A stretch of 64,000 nt of DNA. Source: Brevundimonas albigilva (lineage in GTDB: Bacteria; Pseudomonadota; Alphaproteobacteria; Caulobacterales; Caulobacteraceae). This document shows positions 49,523 through 59,309 of this stretch, in pieces. The position numbers and the translations under genes are program-made. The notes under the pieces are model-generated. The model had not been told where the DNA came from. It made no database searches and was given only the letters and a program-made list of their open reading frames with translations. Numbering within the stretch: the stretch's first letter is position 1; every line of letters begins with the position of its first letter. The stretch covers positions 1,071,001 to 1,135,000 of the forward strand of contig NZ_CP097298.1 in the NCBI RefSeq assembly GCF_023503965.1. Reading direction: 5' to 3'.

Positions 49523-49792
49523 TCAGGCGGCCGACAGCTTCTTCAGCTGGGCGGCCAGGCGCGAGACCTTGCGCGAGCCGGTGTTCTTGTGAACCACGCC
49601 CTTGGAAACGGCGCGCATCAGTTCGGACTGGGCCTCGACGAAGGCGGCCTTGGCGACCGCGGCGTCGCCGGCGGCCAGGGCTTCCTGGAACTTGCGCAGA
49701 TAGGTGCGGACGCGCGAGCGACGCGCCTTGTTCACTTCGGTCCGCGCTTCGATCTTGCGGATCGCCTTGCGGGCGCCGGGGTTGTTGGCCAT
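49523..49792 (-). CDS. rpsT: 30S ribosomal protein S20
   Basis: An 89-aa basic, helical protein of the small subunit. The start [20 protein letters not shown] and the end [19 protein letters not shown] are typical of bacterial S20. ATG 49792 is the conserved start; the open frame upstream is not coding. It lies directly upstream of dnaA on the same strand, as in C. crescentus, but the terminator at 49425 and the long gap suggest separate transcription. Confidence 0.97.
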   Translation of the reverse strand: MANNPGARKAIRKIEARTEVNKARRSRVRTYLRKFQEALAAGDAAVAKAAFVEAQSELMRAVSKGVVHKNTGSRKVSRLAAQLKKLSAA

Positions 49793-49992
49793 GTCAAACC
49801 TTCGAACGGAAACGCCGCGGAGCACACGTCCACGGCGCGAAAATCTCAAGAGGGCGGGCCTATAGCCGAAAGCCCCGGAACGGTCAACGCGGACTCTTCG
49901 CGTCGTCGACGGCGACTAGGCGGTCGCCCGCATGGACCTGATAAGCCTTATTCAACCAAGCCTTGGCATGGTGCGGCGAAATCGGAAGCCGC

Positions 49993-52545
49993 ATGTCCAG
50001 TTCCAGAGTCCGCTCCTTCGCCCTCTTCGCCCTGATCGCGCTGCTGGTCCAGGGCGTCGCCCTGGGCGCCCAGGCCCAGCCCCCCGGTCCGAAACGCTCG
50101 CCGATCGAACTGGCCCAGGCCGTCGAGCGCCGCGCCGGCGCGACCGACTTCGCCGCCCTGCGGGCCTTCGGCCGCGCGGCCGAGCAGCGCAACGACCGCG
50201 AGGGGCTGCAGCGCCTCTATCACGTCGCCTGGATCATGCTGAACCAGGGCGAGTTCGACGAGGCCGCCGACTGGAACCGCCGCCTGGCGCAGGCCGCCGA
50301 CCTTCAGAAGGACAGCCGCTATATCCGCATCGCCGCCCTGAACGACCTGGTGCTGCGCTACGATCAGGGCGACACCCCGGCGGCCGACGAGATGCGCCGC
50401 CAGGCGGCCGCGGAACAGGACTGGTTCGCCAAGGCCCACGCCACGCGTATCTGGGCCCTGGCTCTGATGGACCAGGACAAGATCGGCGAGGGGCTGAAAC
50501 TGCTGGCGGACGCCGACGCCTTCATCCCCGACACGGCGCCCTACGCCGACGTCGCGCGCGCCGGCCTGTGGGAGATGACCGGCATCGGCCTGATGAAGCT
50601 GAACGACATCGACGGCGCCATCGCCGCCTTCGGCCGCTTCGAGATCGACTTCGCCAATCCCGACTATCCGCGCCCGGACTTCGACGCGGTGTACAATCTG
50701 GCGCGGCTGTCGACGGGGATGGGCGACGTCCAGCAGGCCCAGCGCCTGTTCCAGATCCACCACCGGCTGACCCTGCGCGCGGGCCTGCCCAGTCTGAAGG
50801 TCTATGACGCCAATCTGTGCGCCATGGTGGCCAAGGCCCGCCAGGCGCCGAACGACGTCCTGACCTGCCTTGCGCCCTATGGGGAAGACCTGGGCCAGGC
50901 CTCCTTCCTGGCGCCCCACCTGCTGCCGACGCGCGCCATCGCCCGCGCCCAGACCGGCCGCCTGGTCGAGGCCCGGCGCGACCTGGACCAGATCCGTCGC
51001 CTGGCCGCCGCCGGCCTGTTCCGCGAGGAGGGCGCCTCGGAGTTGCCCCACGTCGAGGCCGAGATCCTGTTCGCCGAAGGCCGCCCGCGCGAGGCCTATG
51101 AACGGATGCGCGAGCACGCGCGCCAGGAGAAGATCGCCGACGCCCGTCGCTTCAGCGGCGGCATCCGCCAGGTGACGGGCGACATGCAGCAGCAGCTGGC
51201 CGAGCGCCGCGCCCAGCTGGAGACCGCGCGCGCCAACACCGATCTGCAACGCGCGGTCATCGGCGCCCAGAACTGGATCACCGGCATCGCCGTGCTGTTC
51301 CTGCTGTCGGCCGGGGTCGCCCTGTTCTGGATGTGGCGCCAGTCGCGACGCCTGCGCGAGGCGCGACGCCGGGCCGAGGCCGCCAATCGCTCCAAGTCCG
51401 AATTCCTGGCCAATGTGAGCCACGAGATCCGGACCCCGCTGAACGGCGTGGTGGCCATGGCCGACGCCCTGTCGCGCGCCGCGCTGCGTCCGCGCGAGCA
51501 CGAGATGGTCGAGGTCATCCGCGCCTCGGGCGTGACGCTGGAACGCCTGCTGTCCGACATCCTGGACACCGCCAAGATCGAGGCCGGCCAGATCGTCATC
51601 GAGACCGCGCCCTTCGACCTGGCCGAGACGGTGCGCGGCGCCGCGGCCCTGTATCGCCCCCGCGCGGACGAGAAGGGCGTCGCCCTGCGCGTCCAGATCG
51701 ACCCGGCGCTGGACCGGGCGGTGGAAGGCGACGTCGTGCGCCTGCGCCAGGTGTTGTCCAACCTGATCTCCAACGCCCTGAAGTTCACCGACGGCGGGTC
51801 GGTGACGGTCAGCGTGGCCGACGCCGGCGCGGACCGGGTCCGCTTCACCGTGGCCGACACCGGCTGCGGCTTCGACGACGCTCACAAGACGCGGATCTTC
51901 GCCCGCTTCCAGCAGGCCGACGGCTCCATCACCCGCCGGTTCGGCGGCACCGGCCTGGGCCTGGCCATCTCGCGCGAGCTGGTCGGCCTGATGGGCGGGG
52001 AACTGGACTGCGAATCCCGTCCCGGCGAAGGCGCGCGGTTCTGGTTCGACCTGACCCTGCCGCCGGCCGCCCCGGCCGCCAGCGCCGGCGAGGCCGAGAC
52101 GGCCCTTGAGGCCGCGGGCGCCGACGCCCCCCTGTCCTTCCCCGCGCGCGTCCTGCTGGCCGACGACCACCCAGCCAACCGCAAGGTGATGGAGATCATG
52201 CTGAGCGGCGTCGAGACCGAGCTGGTCGCGGTCGAGGACGGCCGGGCCGCCGTCGACGCCTTCGCAAAGGGCGGCTTCGACCTGATCCTGATGGACATGC
52301 AGATGCCGGTGATGGACGGGCTGAGCGCCACGGCGGCGATCCGGGCGCTGGAGGCCGAAGGCGACGGGCGGCGCACGCCCCTGATCATGCTGACGGCCAA
52401 CGCCCTGCCCGAGCACGTCGAGGCGGCGCGCGCCGCGGGCGCGGACGGGCACCTGTCCAAGCCCATCACCCTGCAGAGCCTGCTCGACGGGGTGGCGGCG
52501 GCGCTGGAGGCGACGCGGGGCGCGGTCGCCGCGCGCGCGGCCTAG
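49993..52545 (+). CDS. Hybrid sensor histidine kinase with periplasmic TPR-like domain
   Basis: An 850-aa protein. Signal peptide (VRSFALFALIALLVQGVALG), a periplasmic region of TPR-like helical repeats (residues about 40-410; GEFDEAADWNRRLAQAADLQ), one transmembrane helix (WITGIAVLFLLSAGVALFWM), then HisKA with FLANVSHEIRTPLNGVVAMA, the ATPase with LISNALKFTDGG, DTGCGFDD and GGTGLGLAI, and a C-terminal receiver with LLADDHPANR, phosphoacceptor Asp in LILMDMQMPVMDG and the Lys in HLSKPI. I chose ATG 49993 because it begins the signal peptide. It needs an Hpt partner, which is not in the window. It is divergent from rpsT. Confidence 0.88.
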   Translation: MSSSRVRSFALFALIALLVQGVALGAQAQPPGPKRSPIELAQAVERRAGATDFAALRAFGRAAEQRNDREGLQRLYHVAWIMLNQGEFDEAADWNRRLAQAADLQKDSRYIRIAALNDLVLRYDQGDTPAADEMRRQAAAEQDWFAKAHATRIWALALMDQDKIGEGLKLLADADAFIPDTAPYADVARAGLWEMTGIGLMKLNDIDGAIAAFGRFEIDFANPDYPRPDFDAVYNLARLSTGMGDVQQAQRLFQIHHRLTLRAGLPSLKVYDANLCAMVAKARQAPNDVLTCLAPYGEDLGQASFLAPHLLPTRAIARAQTGRLVEARRDLDQIRRLAAAGLFREEGASELPHVEAEILFAEGRPREAYERMREHARQEKIADARRFSGGIRQVTGDMQQQLAERRAQLETARANTDLQRAVIGAQNWITGIAVLFLLSAGVALFWMWRQSRRLREARRRAEAANRSKSEFLANVSHEIRTPLNGVVAMADALSRAALRPREHEMVEVIRASGVTLERLLSDILDTAKIEAGQIVIETAPFDLAETVRGAAALYRPRADEKGVALRVQIDPALDRAVEGDVVRLRQVLSNLISNALKFTDGGSVTVSVADAGADRVRFTVADTGCGFDDAHKTRIFARFQQADGSITRRFGGTGLGLAISRELVGLMGGELDCESRPGEGARFWFDLTLPPAAPAASAGEAETALEAAGADAPLSFPARVLLADDHPANRKVMEIMLSGVETELVAVEDGRAAVDAFAKGGFDLILMDMQMPVMDGLSATAAIRALEAEGDGRRTPLIMLTANALPEHVEAARAAGADGHLSKPITLQSLLDGVAAALEATRGAVAARAA

Positions 52546-52727
52546 ACGATCGCCTTCAAACGGACTTCAACGCGGGTCGCCGGCGTTTCCGTCGCGCGTC
52601 GAACGTTGAATTCCGCGGCCTGTTGGATCGCCGCAACGCTTTCCAATCGTTCATGAATTTCGCCGCTTTATGGTCACCTTTGCAGCGTCCTCCATAGGGC
52701 GCACTTCCGCATTCGAGGCTTCTCCCC

Positions 52728-55432
52728 ATGCCCGCCGCGTCCCTTCTCCTGCTTGCCCTGGCCCCGACGGCGGCGACCGCCAACGTCGAGGTCGCCCAAG
52801 TCCAGACCCAGACGCCGCCCGAGGACGAGGCGGTCGCCGTCCTGCCCGACATCGTCGTCACCGGCCAGCAGCGCGGCGTGGCCCTGGGCGGCCAGGAGCC
52901 CATCGTCTCTTACGACACCACCCAGCTGCAGGCGTTCGGCGCCACCAACATCGGCGAGCTGGTGACGCTGCTGGAGGCCCAGACCCGCAGCGCCCGCGGC
53001 GGCTCGCCGGTCTTCCTGGTCAACGGCCGGCGCATCTCGGGCTTTCGCGAGATCCGCGGCATCCCGCCCGAGGCGATCGAACGGTTCGACATCCTGCCCG
53101 AGGAGACGGCGCTGTCCTATGGCTACAGCGCCAACCAGCGGGTCGTGAACATCGTGCTGAAGGCCGACTTCCGCTCGCTGACCGCCTCGGTCAACGTCAG
53201 CCGTTCGGAGCAGGGCGGCCGCACCACCACCCAGTCCGAGAACAACATCCTGCGGATCGAAGGCTCGGACCGCTGGTCGCTGGACATTAACGGTCAGACC
53301 AGCAATCCGCTGTACGAGACCGAACGCGACATCGACCGCACCGGAACGAACGTGCTGTTTGACCGGGTCGGCAACGTCACGGGCTTGAACGGCGCCCAGA
53401 TCGACCCGGCCCTGTCAGCCCTGGCGGGGTCCGCCGTGACGGTGGCGGGCGTGCCCGCCTCGGCCGCCGGCGGGGCGCCGAGCCTGAGCGACTTCGTCGC
53501 CACCGCCGGGGTCGCGCGCGCCGACGACCTGAACGCCTATCGCACCCTGCTGCCGCAGTCGGACGAGGCCTCGATCGCCGGGACCTACAAGCACGACCTG
53601 AACGACAGCGTCGGCCTGACCCTGAGCGGCAGCCTGGAGGACAGCTCCAGCTTCAGCTACCTGGGCCTGCCGGGCGTGACCCTGACCCTGCCGTCCAGCA
53701 GCGGCTTCTCGCCGTTCGCCAACGACGTGCTGCTGTATCGCTATGTCGACCGCCCCGATGCGCTCAGCCGATCGGTCGACACCCGCACGGCCGAACTGGG
53801 CGGCGTTCTGGACGGCTATCTGGGCGACTGGCGCTGGACCGCGACCGGCGAATACACCCGCACCGAGACCAAGACCTCGACCGGGCGGGGCGTGGACGAC
53901 GACGCTCTCCAGGCCGCGATCGAGGCGGGCGACCCGTCCGTCAATCCGTTCGGCGACATCGACGGCCTGGTCGGCGACGCCCTGCGCGACACCGCCCGCT
54001 CGGTCTCGCAGACGGCCGAAGCCGAGTTCGTGCTGAACGGCACGGCCTGGGAGCTGCCGGCCGGCGACCTGACCTCGACCTTCAAGGTGGGGGCCGAGCA
54101 CCAGTCGCTGGATTCCGAGAGCGTCCGGTCCGGCGCGGCCAGCGAGCGGTCGCAGTCGCGCGACCAGGGGAATTTCCAGGCCAACTTCGACCTGCCGATC
54201 GCCAACAAGGATCGCGGCGTCCTGCCCGTGCTGGGCGACCTGTCGGCCAATCTGAACCTGCAGTACGACGAGCTGTCGGACTTCGGCGGCGTGCATGAGA
54301 TCGGCGCCGGGCTGAACTGGTCGCCGTGGGAGCGGCTGTCGCTGTCGGCCAACTATTCCGACGAGGGCAAGGCCCCGACCATCCAGCAGCTGAACGACCC
54401 GTTCGTCTCCACCCCCAACACGCCGGTGTTCGACTTCGCCACCGGCCAGACGGTCGAGATCACCCAGATCACCGGCGGCGACCCCAATCTGAAGGCCGAG
54501 GACAGCCGCATCCTGAAGCTGGGGGTCAACTGGCAGCCGTTCTCGGAACGCGACCTGCGGCTGAACCTGGCCTACACCCGCACCGAGACCGACAACGAGA
54601 TCTCCAGCTTCCCGGCCATCACCCCGGACCTGGAGGCCGCCCTGCCCGAGCGGTTCACCCGCGACGACGACGGGAACCTGCTGTCGATCGACGCTCGGCC
54701 GCTGAACTTCGCCAAGCGCGAGCAGCAGGACGTGCAGTGGGGCTTCAACTTCTCGCGCGCGTTCGGCGCGCCCAATCCCGCGGCGGCGGCGGGTCGGGGC
54801 CGGGGCGGAGGCCCGGGCGCGGGCGGACCTCCGCCCGGGGGTCCCCGCCGGGCGACGGCGGATCGCGCGCCGGCGGCCCCGGCGGCCCTGGCGGTCCTGG
54901 CGGCGCCCGGATGCGCGGCGGTCGCGGATCGGCCATGCAGCCCGGACAGGGGATGTTCAACCTGTCGCTGACCCACACCTGGCGCGTTCAGGACGAGGTC
55001 GTCATCCGCGACGGCCTGGCGCCGCTGGACCTTCTGGACGGCGACTCCATCAGCGGCTCGGGCGGTCAGTCGCGCCACGAGGTGCAGCTGCAGGCCGGCG
55101 CCTTCCGGAACGGCTACGGCGCCTTTCTGAACGCCAACTGGAAGTCGGGCACGACGGTCGAGGGCGACGCCCTGGGCTCGCCGGACCTGGAGTTCTCGGA
55201 CCGCACGACGGTGAACCTGTTCGCCTTCGCCGACCTGTCGCAGCGCAAGTCGCTGGTCGCGCGCTTCCCCTTCCTGGACGGCACGCGCGTCGGCGTCGGG
55301 GTGCAGAACCTGTTCGACGATCGGGTCTCGGCCACCTCCAGCGACGGCGCCCGGCCGGTCAACTACCAGGCCGACTATCTGGACCCGCAGGGCCGCGTGT
55401 TCCGCATCAACCTGAGGAAGATATTGTTCTGA
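52728..55432 (+). CDS. TonB-dependent outer-membrane receptor with a Gly/Pro-rich segment, frameshifted
   Basis: A receptor of about 901 aa. A signal peptide (SLLLLALAPTAATA) precedes a TonB-box-like LPDIVVTGQQR, the plug domain (IGELVTLLEAQTRSARGG, LVNGRRISGFREI) and a barrel with many short beta strands. Near 54770-54960 there is an unusual Gly/Pro/Arg run (AAAAGRGRGGGPGAGGPPPG and repeated GGP) before the last strands. One G is missing in the run at 54837-54841; corrected, the barrel ends in RVFRINLRKILF with the usual terminal Phe. The substrate is unknown. A palindromic repeat follows. Confidence 0.85.
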
Positions 55433-55452
55433 CGGTCGGGTCGCCGGCCATC

Positions 55453-55556
55453 GTCGCTCCGGGGCCGCGCAGCGGAACCCGGAGCCCAGGGCGGTCCACG
55501 CGGGGTGATGCGGTCCTGGGTTCCGGGTTCGTCCTGCGGACGCCCCGGAATGACGA
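55453..55556. repeat. Palindromic repeat of the TCCTGGGTTCCGGGT family
   Basis: Arms GCTCCGGGGCCGCGCAGCGG and CCTGCGGACGCCCCGG pair imperfectly. The stretch 55504-55529 is an exact 26-base inverted copy of 35642-35667. Here no GIY-YIG gene accompanies it. It lies between convergent genes. Confidence 0.8.
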
Positions 55557-55568
55557 GGGTGCGGACGC

Positions 55569-56542
55569 CTACCCGTTCTCGAACGACCGCCACCAGTCGA
55601 CGAACTTCGGCAGGCCGTCGCCCAGCGCGACCCTGGGCCTGTAGCCGGTCAGGGCGTTCAGCTTGGAGATGTCGGCGTAGGTGGCGGTGACGTCGCCGGG
55701 CTGCATCGGGCGCATGATCTTGTTCGCCTGCACGCCCAGCGCGGCCTCCAGCGTAGCGATCATCTCCATCAGGCCGACCGGCTGGCTGTCGCCGATGTTG
55801 TAGATCTCGTGCGCCCCTCGGCCGGCGGGTGGTCCAGCACGCCCAGCACCCCGTCGACGATGTCGTCGATATAGGTGAAGTCGCGCGCCATGCGCCCCTC
55901 GCCATAGACCTCGATCGGCTCGCCCCGCACGATCCGGCGCGTGAAGCTGTAGTAGGCCATGTCCGGACGGCCCCACGGGCCATAGACGGTGAAGAAGCGC
56001 AGGCCCGACTGCGGAAAGCCGTAGAGGCGGGCGTAGCTCTGGCTCAGCAGTTCGCACGACCGCTTGGTGGCGGCGTAGAGCGAGACCGGGCTGACGGTCG
56101 GATCGTCCTCCCTGAACCCCTGCCCGTCCAGCGGCCGGTCGCCATAGACCGAACTGGACGACGCATAGACCAGATGTTCGATCCCGGCGTGGCGGCAGGC
56201 CTCCAGGATCGACAGATGCCCAGCCAGGTTCGACCGCTCATAGGCGAAGGGATTGTCGATCGAGTAGCGCACCCCCGCCTGGGCGGCCAGATGCACCACC
56301 CGGTCGGCGCCGCTGTCGGCGACCAGGGCCCGCATCGCCTCGTGCTCGGCGATGTCCAGCCGCACCATGCGGAAGCCGTCGCGCCCCTCCAGCCGGGCGG
56401 CGCGCGCCTCCTTCAGGCGCGGGTCGTAATAGGCGTTGAAGACGTCGACGCCGACGACCGCCTCGCCCCGGTTCAGCAGCCGTTCGGCGACGTGCATGCC
56501 GATGAAGCCGGCCGCCCCCGTGACGATGACCGGCCGCGCCAT
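55569..56542 (-). CDS. NAD-dependent epimerase, UDP-glucuronate 4-epimerase-like, frameshifted
   Basis: A short-chain dehydrogenase of about 324 aa that would convert UDP-glucuronate to UDP-galacturonate. The NAD loop is VTGAAGFIGMHVAE, the catalytic pair is in YAATKRSCE, and the segments FFTVYGPWGRPDMAYYSFTR and ARDFTYIDDIVDGV are those of LpsL/UGAE proteins. One G is missing near 55813-55817; corrected, it continues as GAHEIYNIGDSQPVGLMEMI. It starts two bases after the UDP-glucose dehydrogenase stop, which supplies its substrate, so the two form a sugar-acid operon for envelope polysaccharide. Confidence 0.88.
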
Positions 56543-56543
56543 C

Positions 56544-57858
56544 TCAGCCGCGCCCGATGCCGGAGTATCGGAAGCCGCGCCGCTGCATGTCCTCGGGCCG
56601 GTAGATGTTCCTCAGATCGACCAGCACCGGCTGGTTCATCAGCAGCTTGACGCGGTCCAGGTCCAGCGCCCGGAACTGGTCCCATTCGGTGACGATGACC
56701 ACGGCGTCGGCGCCCTGGACCGCGTCATAGGCGCTGTCCTTCATCTCCACGCCGTCCAGCAGTTTCGCGGCCTCGTGCATCCCCTCGGGATCGAAGGCCT
56801 GGACCCGCGCGCCCGCCGATCAGGGCCGGCGCGATGTCCAGCGACGGGGCGTCGCGCATGTCGTCGGTGTTCGGCTTGAACGTCAGGCCCAGCAGGGCGA
56901 CGGTCTTGCCCTGGACGCTGGCGCCCAGCGTCTTCTCGACCCGGCCCGCCATGGCCTGCTTGCGCGCGTCGTTGACCGCCACCGTCGCCTCGATCAGCCG
57001 CGTCGGCGCGCCATACTGCTGGGCCGTGCGGACCAGGGCGATGGTGTCCTTGGGAAAGCACGACCCGCCGTAGCCGGGGCCCGCGTGCAGGAACTTGGCG
57101 CCGATCCGCTTGTCCAGGCCGATGCCGCGCGCGACCTGCTGCACGTCCGCGCCGACCGCCTCGCACAGGTCCGCCATCTCGTTGATGAAGGTGATCTTCA
57201 TCGCCAGGAAGGCGTTGGCGGCGTATTTGATCAGTTCCGACGTGCGGCGGTTGACGAACAGCAGCGGGCTCTCGTTCAGGTTCAGCGGGCGATAGAGTTC
57301 GCTCATCACCGTGCGGGCGCGCTCGGCCGCCGCGTCCTCGTTGACGCCGATGACCACCCGGTCGGGCCGCTTGAAGTCGCCGATGGCGGCGCCCTCGCGC
57401 AGGAATTCGGGGTTGGAGACCACGGCGAAGTCGGCGTCCGGATTGACCCGGCGGATGATGGCCTCGACCTCGTCGCCCGTGCCGACCGGCACGGTCGATT
57501 TGGTGACCACGACGGTGAAGCCCTGGATCAGGCCCGCGATCTCCTCGGCCGCCGCATGGACGTAGGACAGGTCGGCGTGGCCGTCGCCGCGCCGGCTGGG
57601 CGTGCCCACGGCGATGAAGACGGCGTCGGCGGTCCGGATCGCCTCGGCGCCGTCCTGGGAGAAGGACAGGCGGCCGTCGCGTACGTTCGTCTCGACCAGA
57701 TCGTCCAGGCCGGGTTCGAAGATCGGGATCTCGCCCCGGTTCAGCCGCTCGATCTTGGACGGGTCCTTGTCGATGCAGACGACCGTGTGGCCGAAGTCGG
57801 CGAAACAGGCTCCCGACACCAGGCCGACATAGCCGGACCCGATCATGGCGACGCGCAT
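56544..57858 (-). CDS. UDP-glucose 6-dehydrogenase, frameshifted
   Basis: An enzyme of about 438 aa that oxidises UDP-glucose to UDP-glucuronate with NAD. The N-terminus MRVAMIGSGYVGLVSGACFA, the LSYVHAAAEEIAG and STVPVGTGDEVE segments, the active Cys in GPGYGGSCFPKDTIAL and the C-terminal VALLGLTFKPNTDDMRDAPS are diagnostic. The frame breaks near 56808-56818 in a GCGGGCGCGCGGG run, after which MHEAAKLLDG and VLVDLRNIY follow in another frame to the stop. The epimerase follows at once. Confidence 0.93.
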
Positions 57859-57953
57859 ACGAAGGCTCCCGTGACGAACGCCCCGCTATAGGACAGGCGC
57901 CCGCGCCGGGGCTAGACCTTGATCGGCTAAGGCGTCGCTTCGCGATCCCGGCC

Positions 57954-59293
57954 TCAGTCGACGGTCGGCGTGAAATCCACGTCGAAACGACAGCCGCCGT
58001 CATAGCGAGGGGCCGCTGCCTGGCACAGCGCCGCCACGCCCTGCGGCGTCGGCTTGTCGCCCGCGTCCAGCCAGCGCGACATGGCCTGGAACAGGGCGAC
58101 GTACTGCGGCGCCGACAGGCGGCTGTGCTCGGCCTCGTCGGTGAAGGTCTGGACCAAGAGGTCCGACCGGCCCGCCGCCGCCACCGTCCGGCGATAGGCG
58201 GCCTCGTTGGAGACGAAGGCGGTCGGATCGGCCTTGCCGTGGATGGTCAGGGTCGGCGCCACGATCAGGCCGCTGAGCGCCGCGTCATAGGCCAGGCGCG
58301 CCTCGCCCATCGGATCGGCGGCGAACCGCTGCACGCCCGCGTTCAGGGCCGCGTCGTCGTGCGAGCCCGCATAGACCGTCGCGCTGTTGTCGAACGGATT
58401 GAGCCCGTCCAGCCGCGTCTGCACCATGTCGCGGAACAGGAAGGTGGCCCAGGCCAGGTGCGAGACCAGCTGGTCCTCCTCGATCCCGACGACGGCCAGG
58501 ATGTCGGCCAGGTTGCGCTTCTGCTCGGCCGTGCGCCGGCTCTCGGCCAGGCCGACGCCGGTGCAGGCCTGGACCCGCTGGGCCAGCTGGGCGCGGGTCA
58601 TCGCGCTGTCCATCGGCAGGCCCCGCCACAGCGGATACTGCGGCTCGTCCGGGGCGGGGTGGTTGTGGCAGTAGAACTGATAGACGGCGCGCAGGTCGGC
58701 GCGGAAATCATAGGCGCGGGCTCCGCCGGCCAGGACGCCGCTGGTCAGCACCACGCCGTCCCAGACCACCTGCCCCTCCGCGTCGCGGGCGTAGAGCTCG
58801 GCCGTCTTGGCCGCGACATTGCCGCCCCAGGACTGGCCGTGAAGGATCGTGCGGCGCGGCCGGCCGAAGGCGTCCCAGAAGATCCGGCGCAGGTCGTCGG
58901 TGTCCTCGGCCGCCATCCGCACGCCGTAGCCGCCCCGGCGATAGGTCGAGCCCGCCCAGGCGTAGCCCTCCTTCACCGTCATGGAGAACCGCTCCAGATC
59001 CTCCAGCGGGTCGTCGGGTTCGGGCGCGGCCGTGCGCGGCCCGCCGTGGGCGTGGACCACCAGCGTCCCGTTCCAGTCCTTGGGCACGGCGATCCAGTAA
59101 TACCCCCCTTGGCCGCCCGCCCCGACCAGCACCGCGTCTGCTGCGGCAGGAAGTCGGGACAGGCGGCCGGGTCCGGGGAGGGATCGGACGGGGCGGCGGC
59201 GGGGGCGGCGGCCTGCGTCGTCTGGGCGGCGGCGAAGGGCGCGCCGATCAGCGTCAGGGCGGCGGCGGCCGCCAGCATCGGGATCGGGCGCAT
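57954..59293 (-). CDS. Secreted alpha/beta hydrolase, frameshifted
   Basis: An exported hydrolase of about 446 aa. The signal peptide (IPMLAAAAALTLIGAPFAAA) begins at ATG 59293, which follows a GAGGCGAAGG ribosome binding site. The nucleophile is in LHGQSWGGNVAAK, preceded by GTLVVHAHGG; a His near the C-terminus lies in DEAEHSRLSAPQY and an Asp in LTIHGKADPTAF. One base is missing near 59131-59137; corrected, it reads LPQQTAVLVGAGGQGGYYWI. The fold is clear but the substrate is not; it may be an esterase or peptidase. It follows the TonB receptor gene on the same strand, so they may work together. Confidence 0.8.
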
Positions 59294-59309
59294 CCTTCGC
59301 CTCCTCGGA

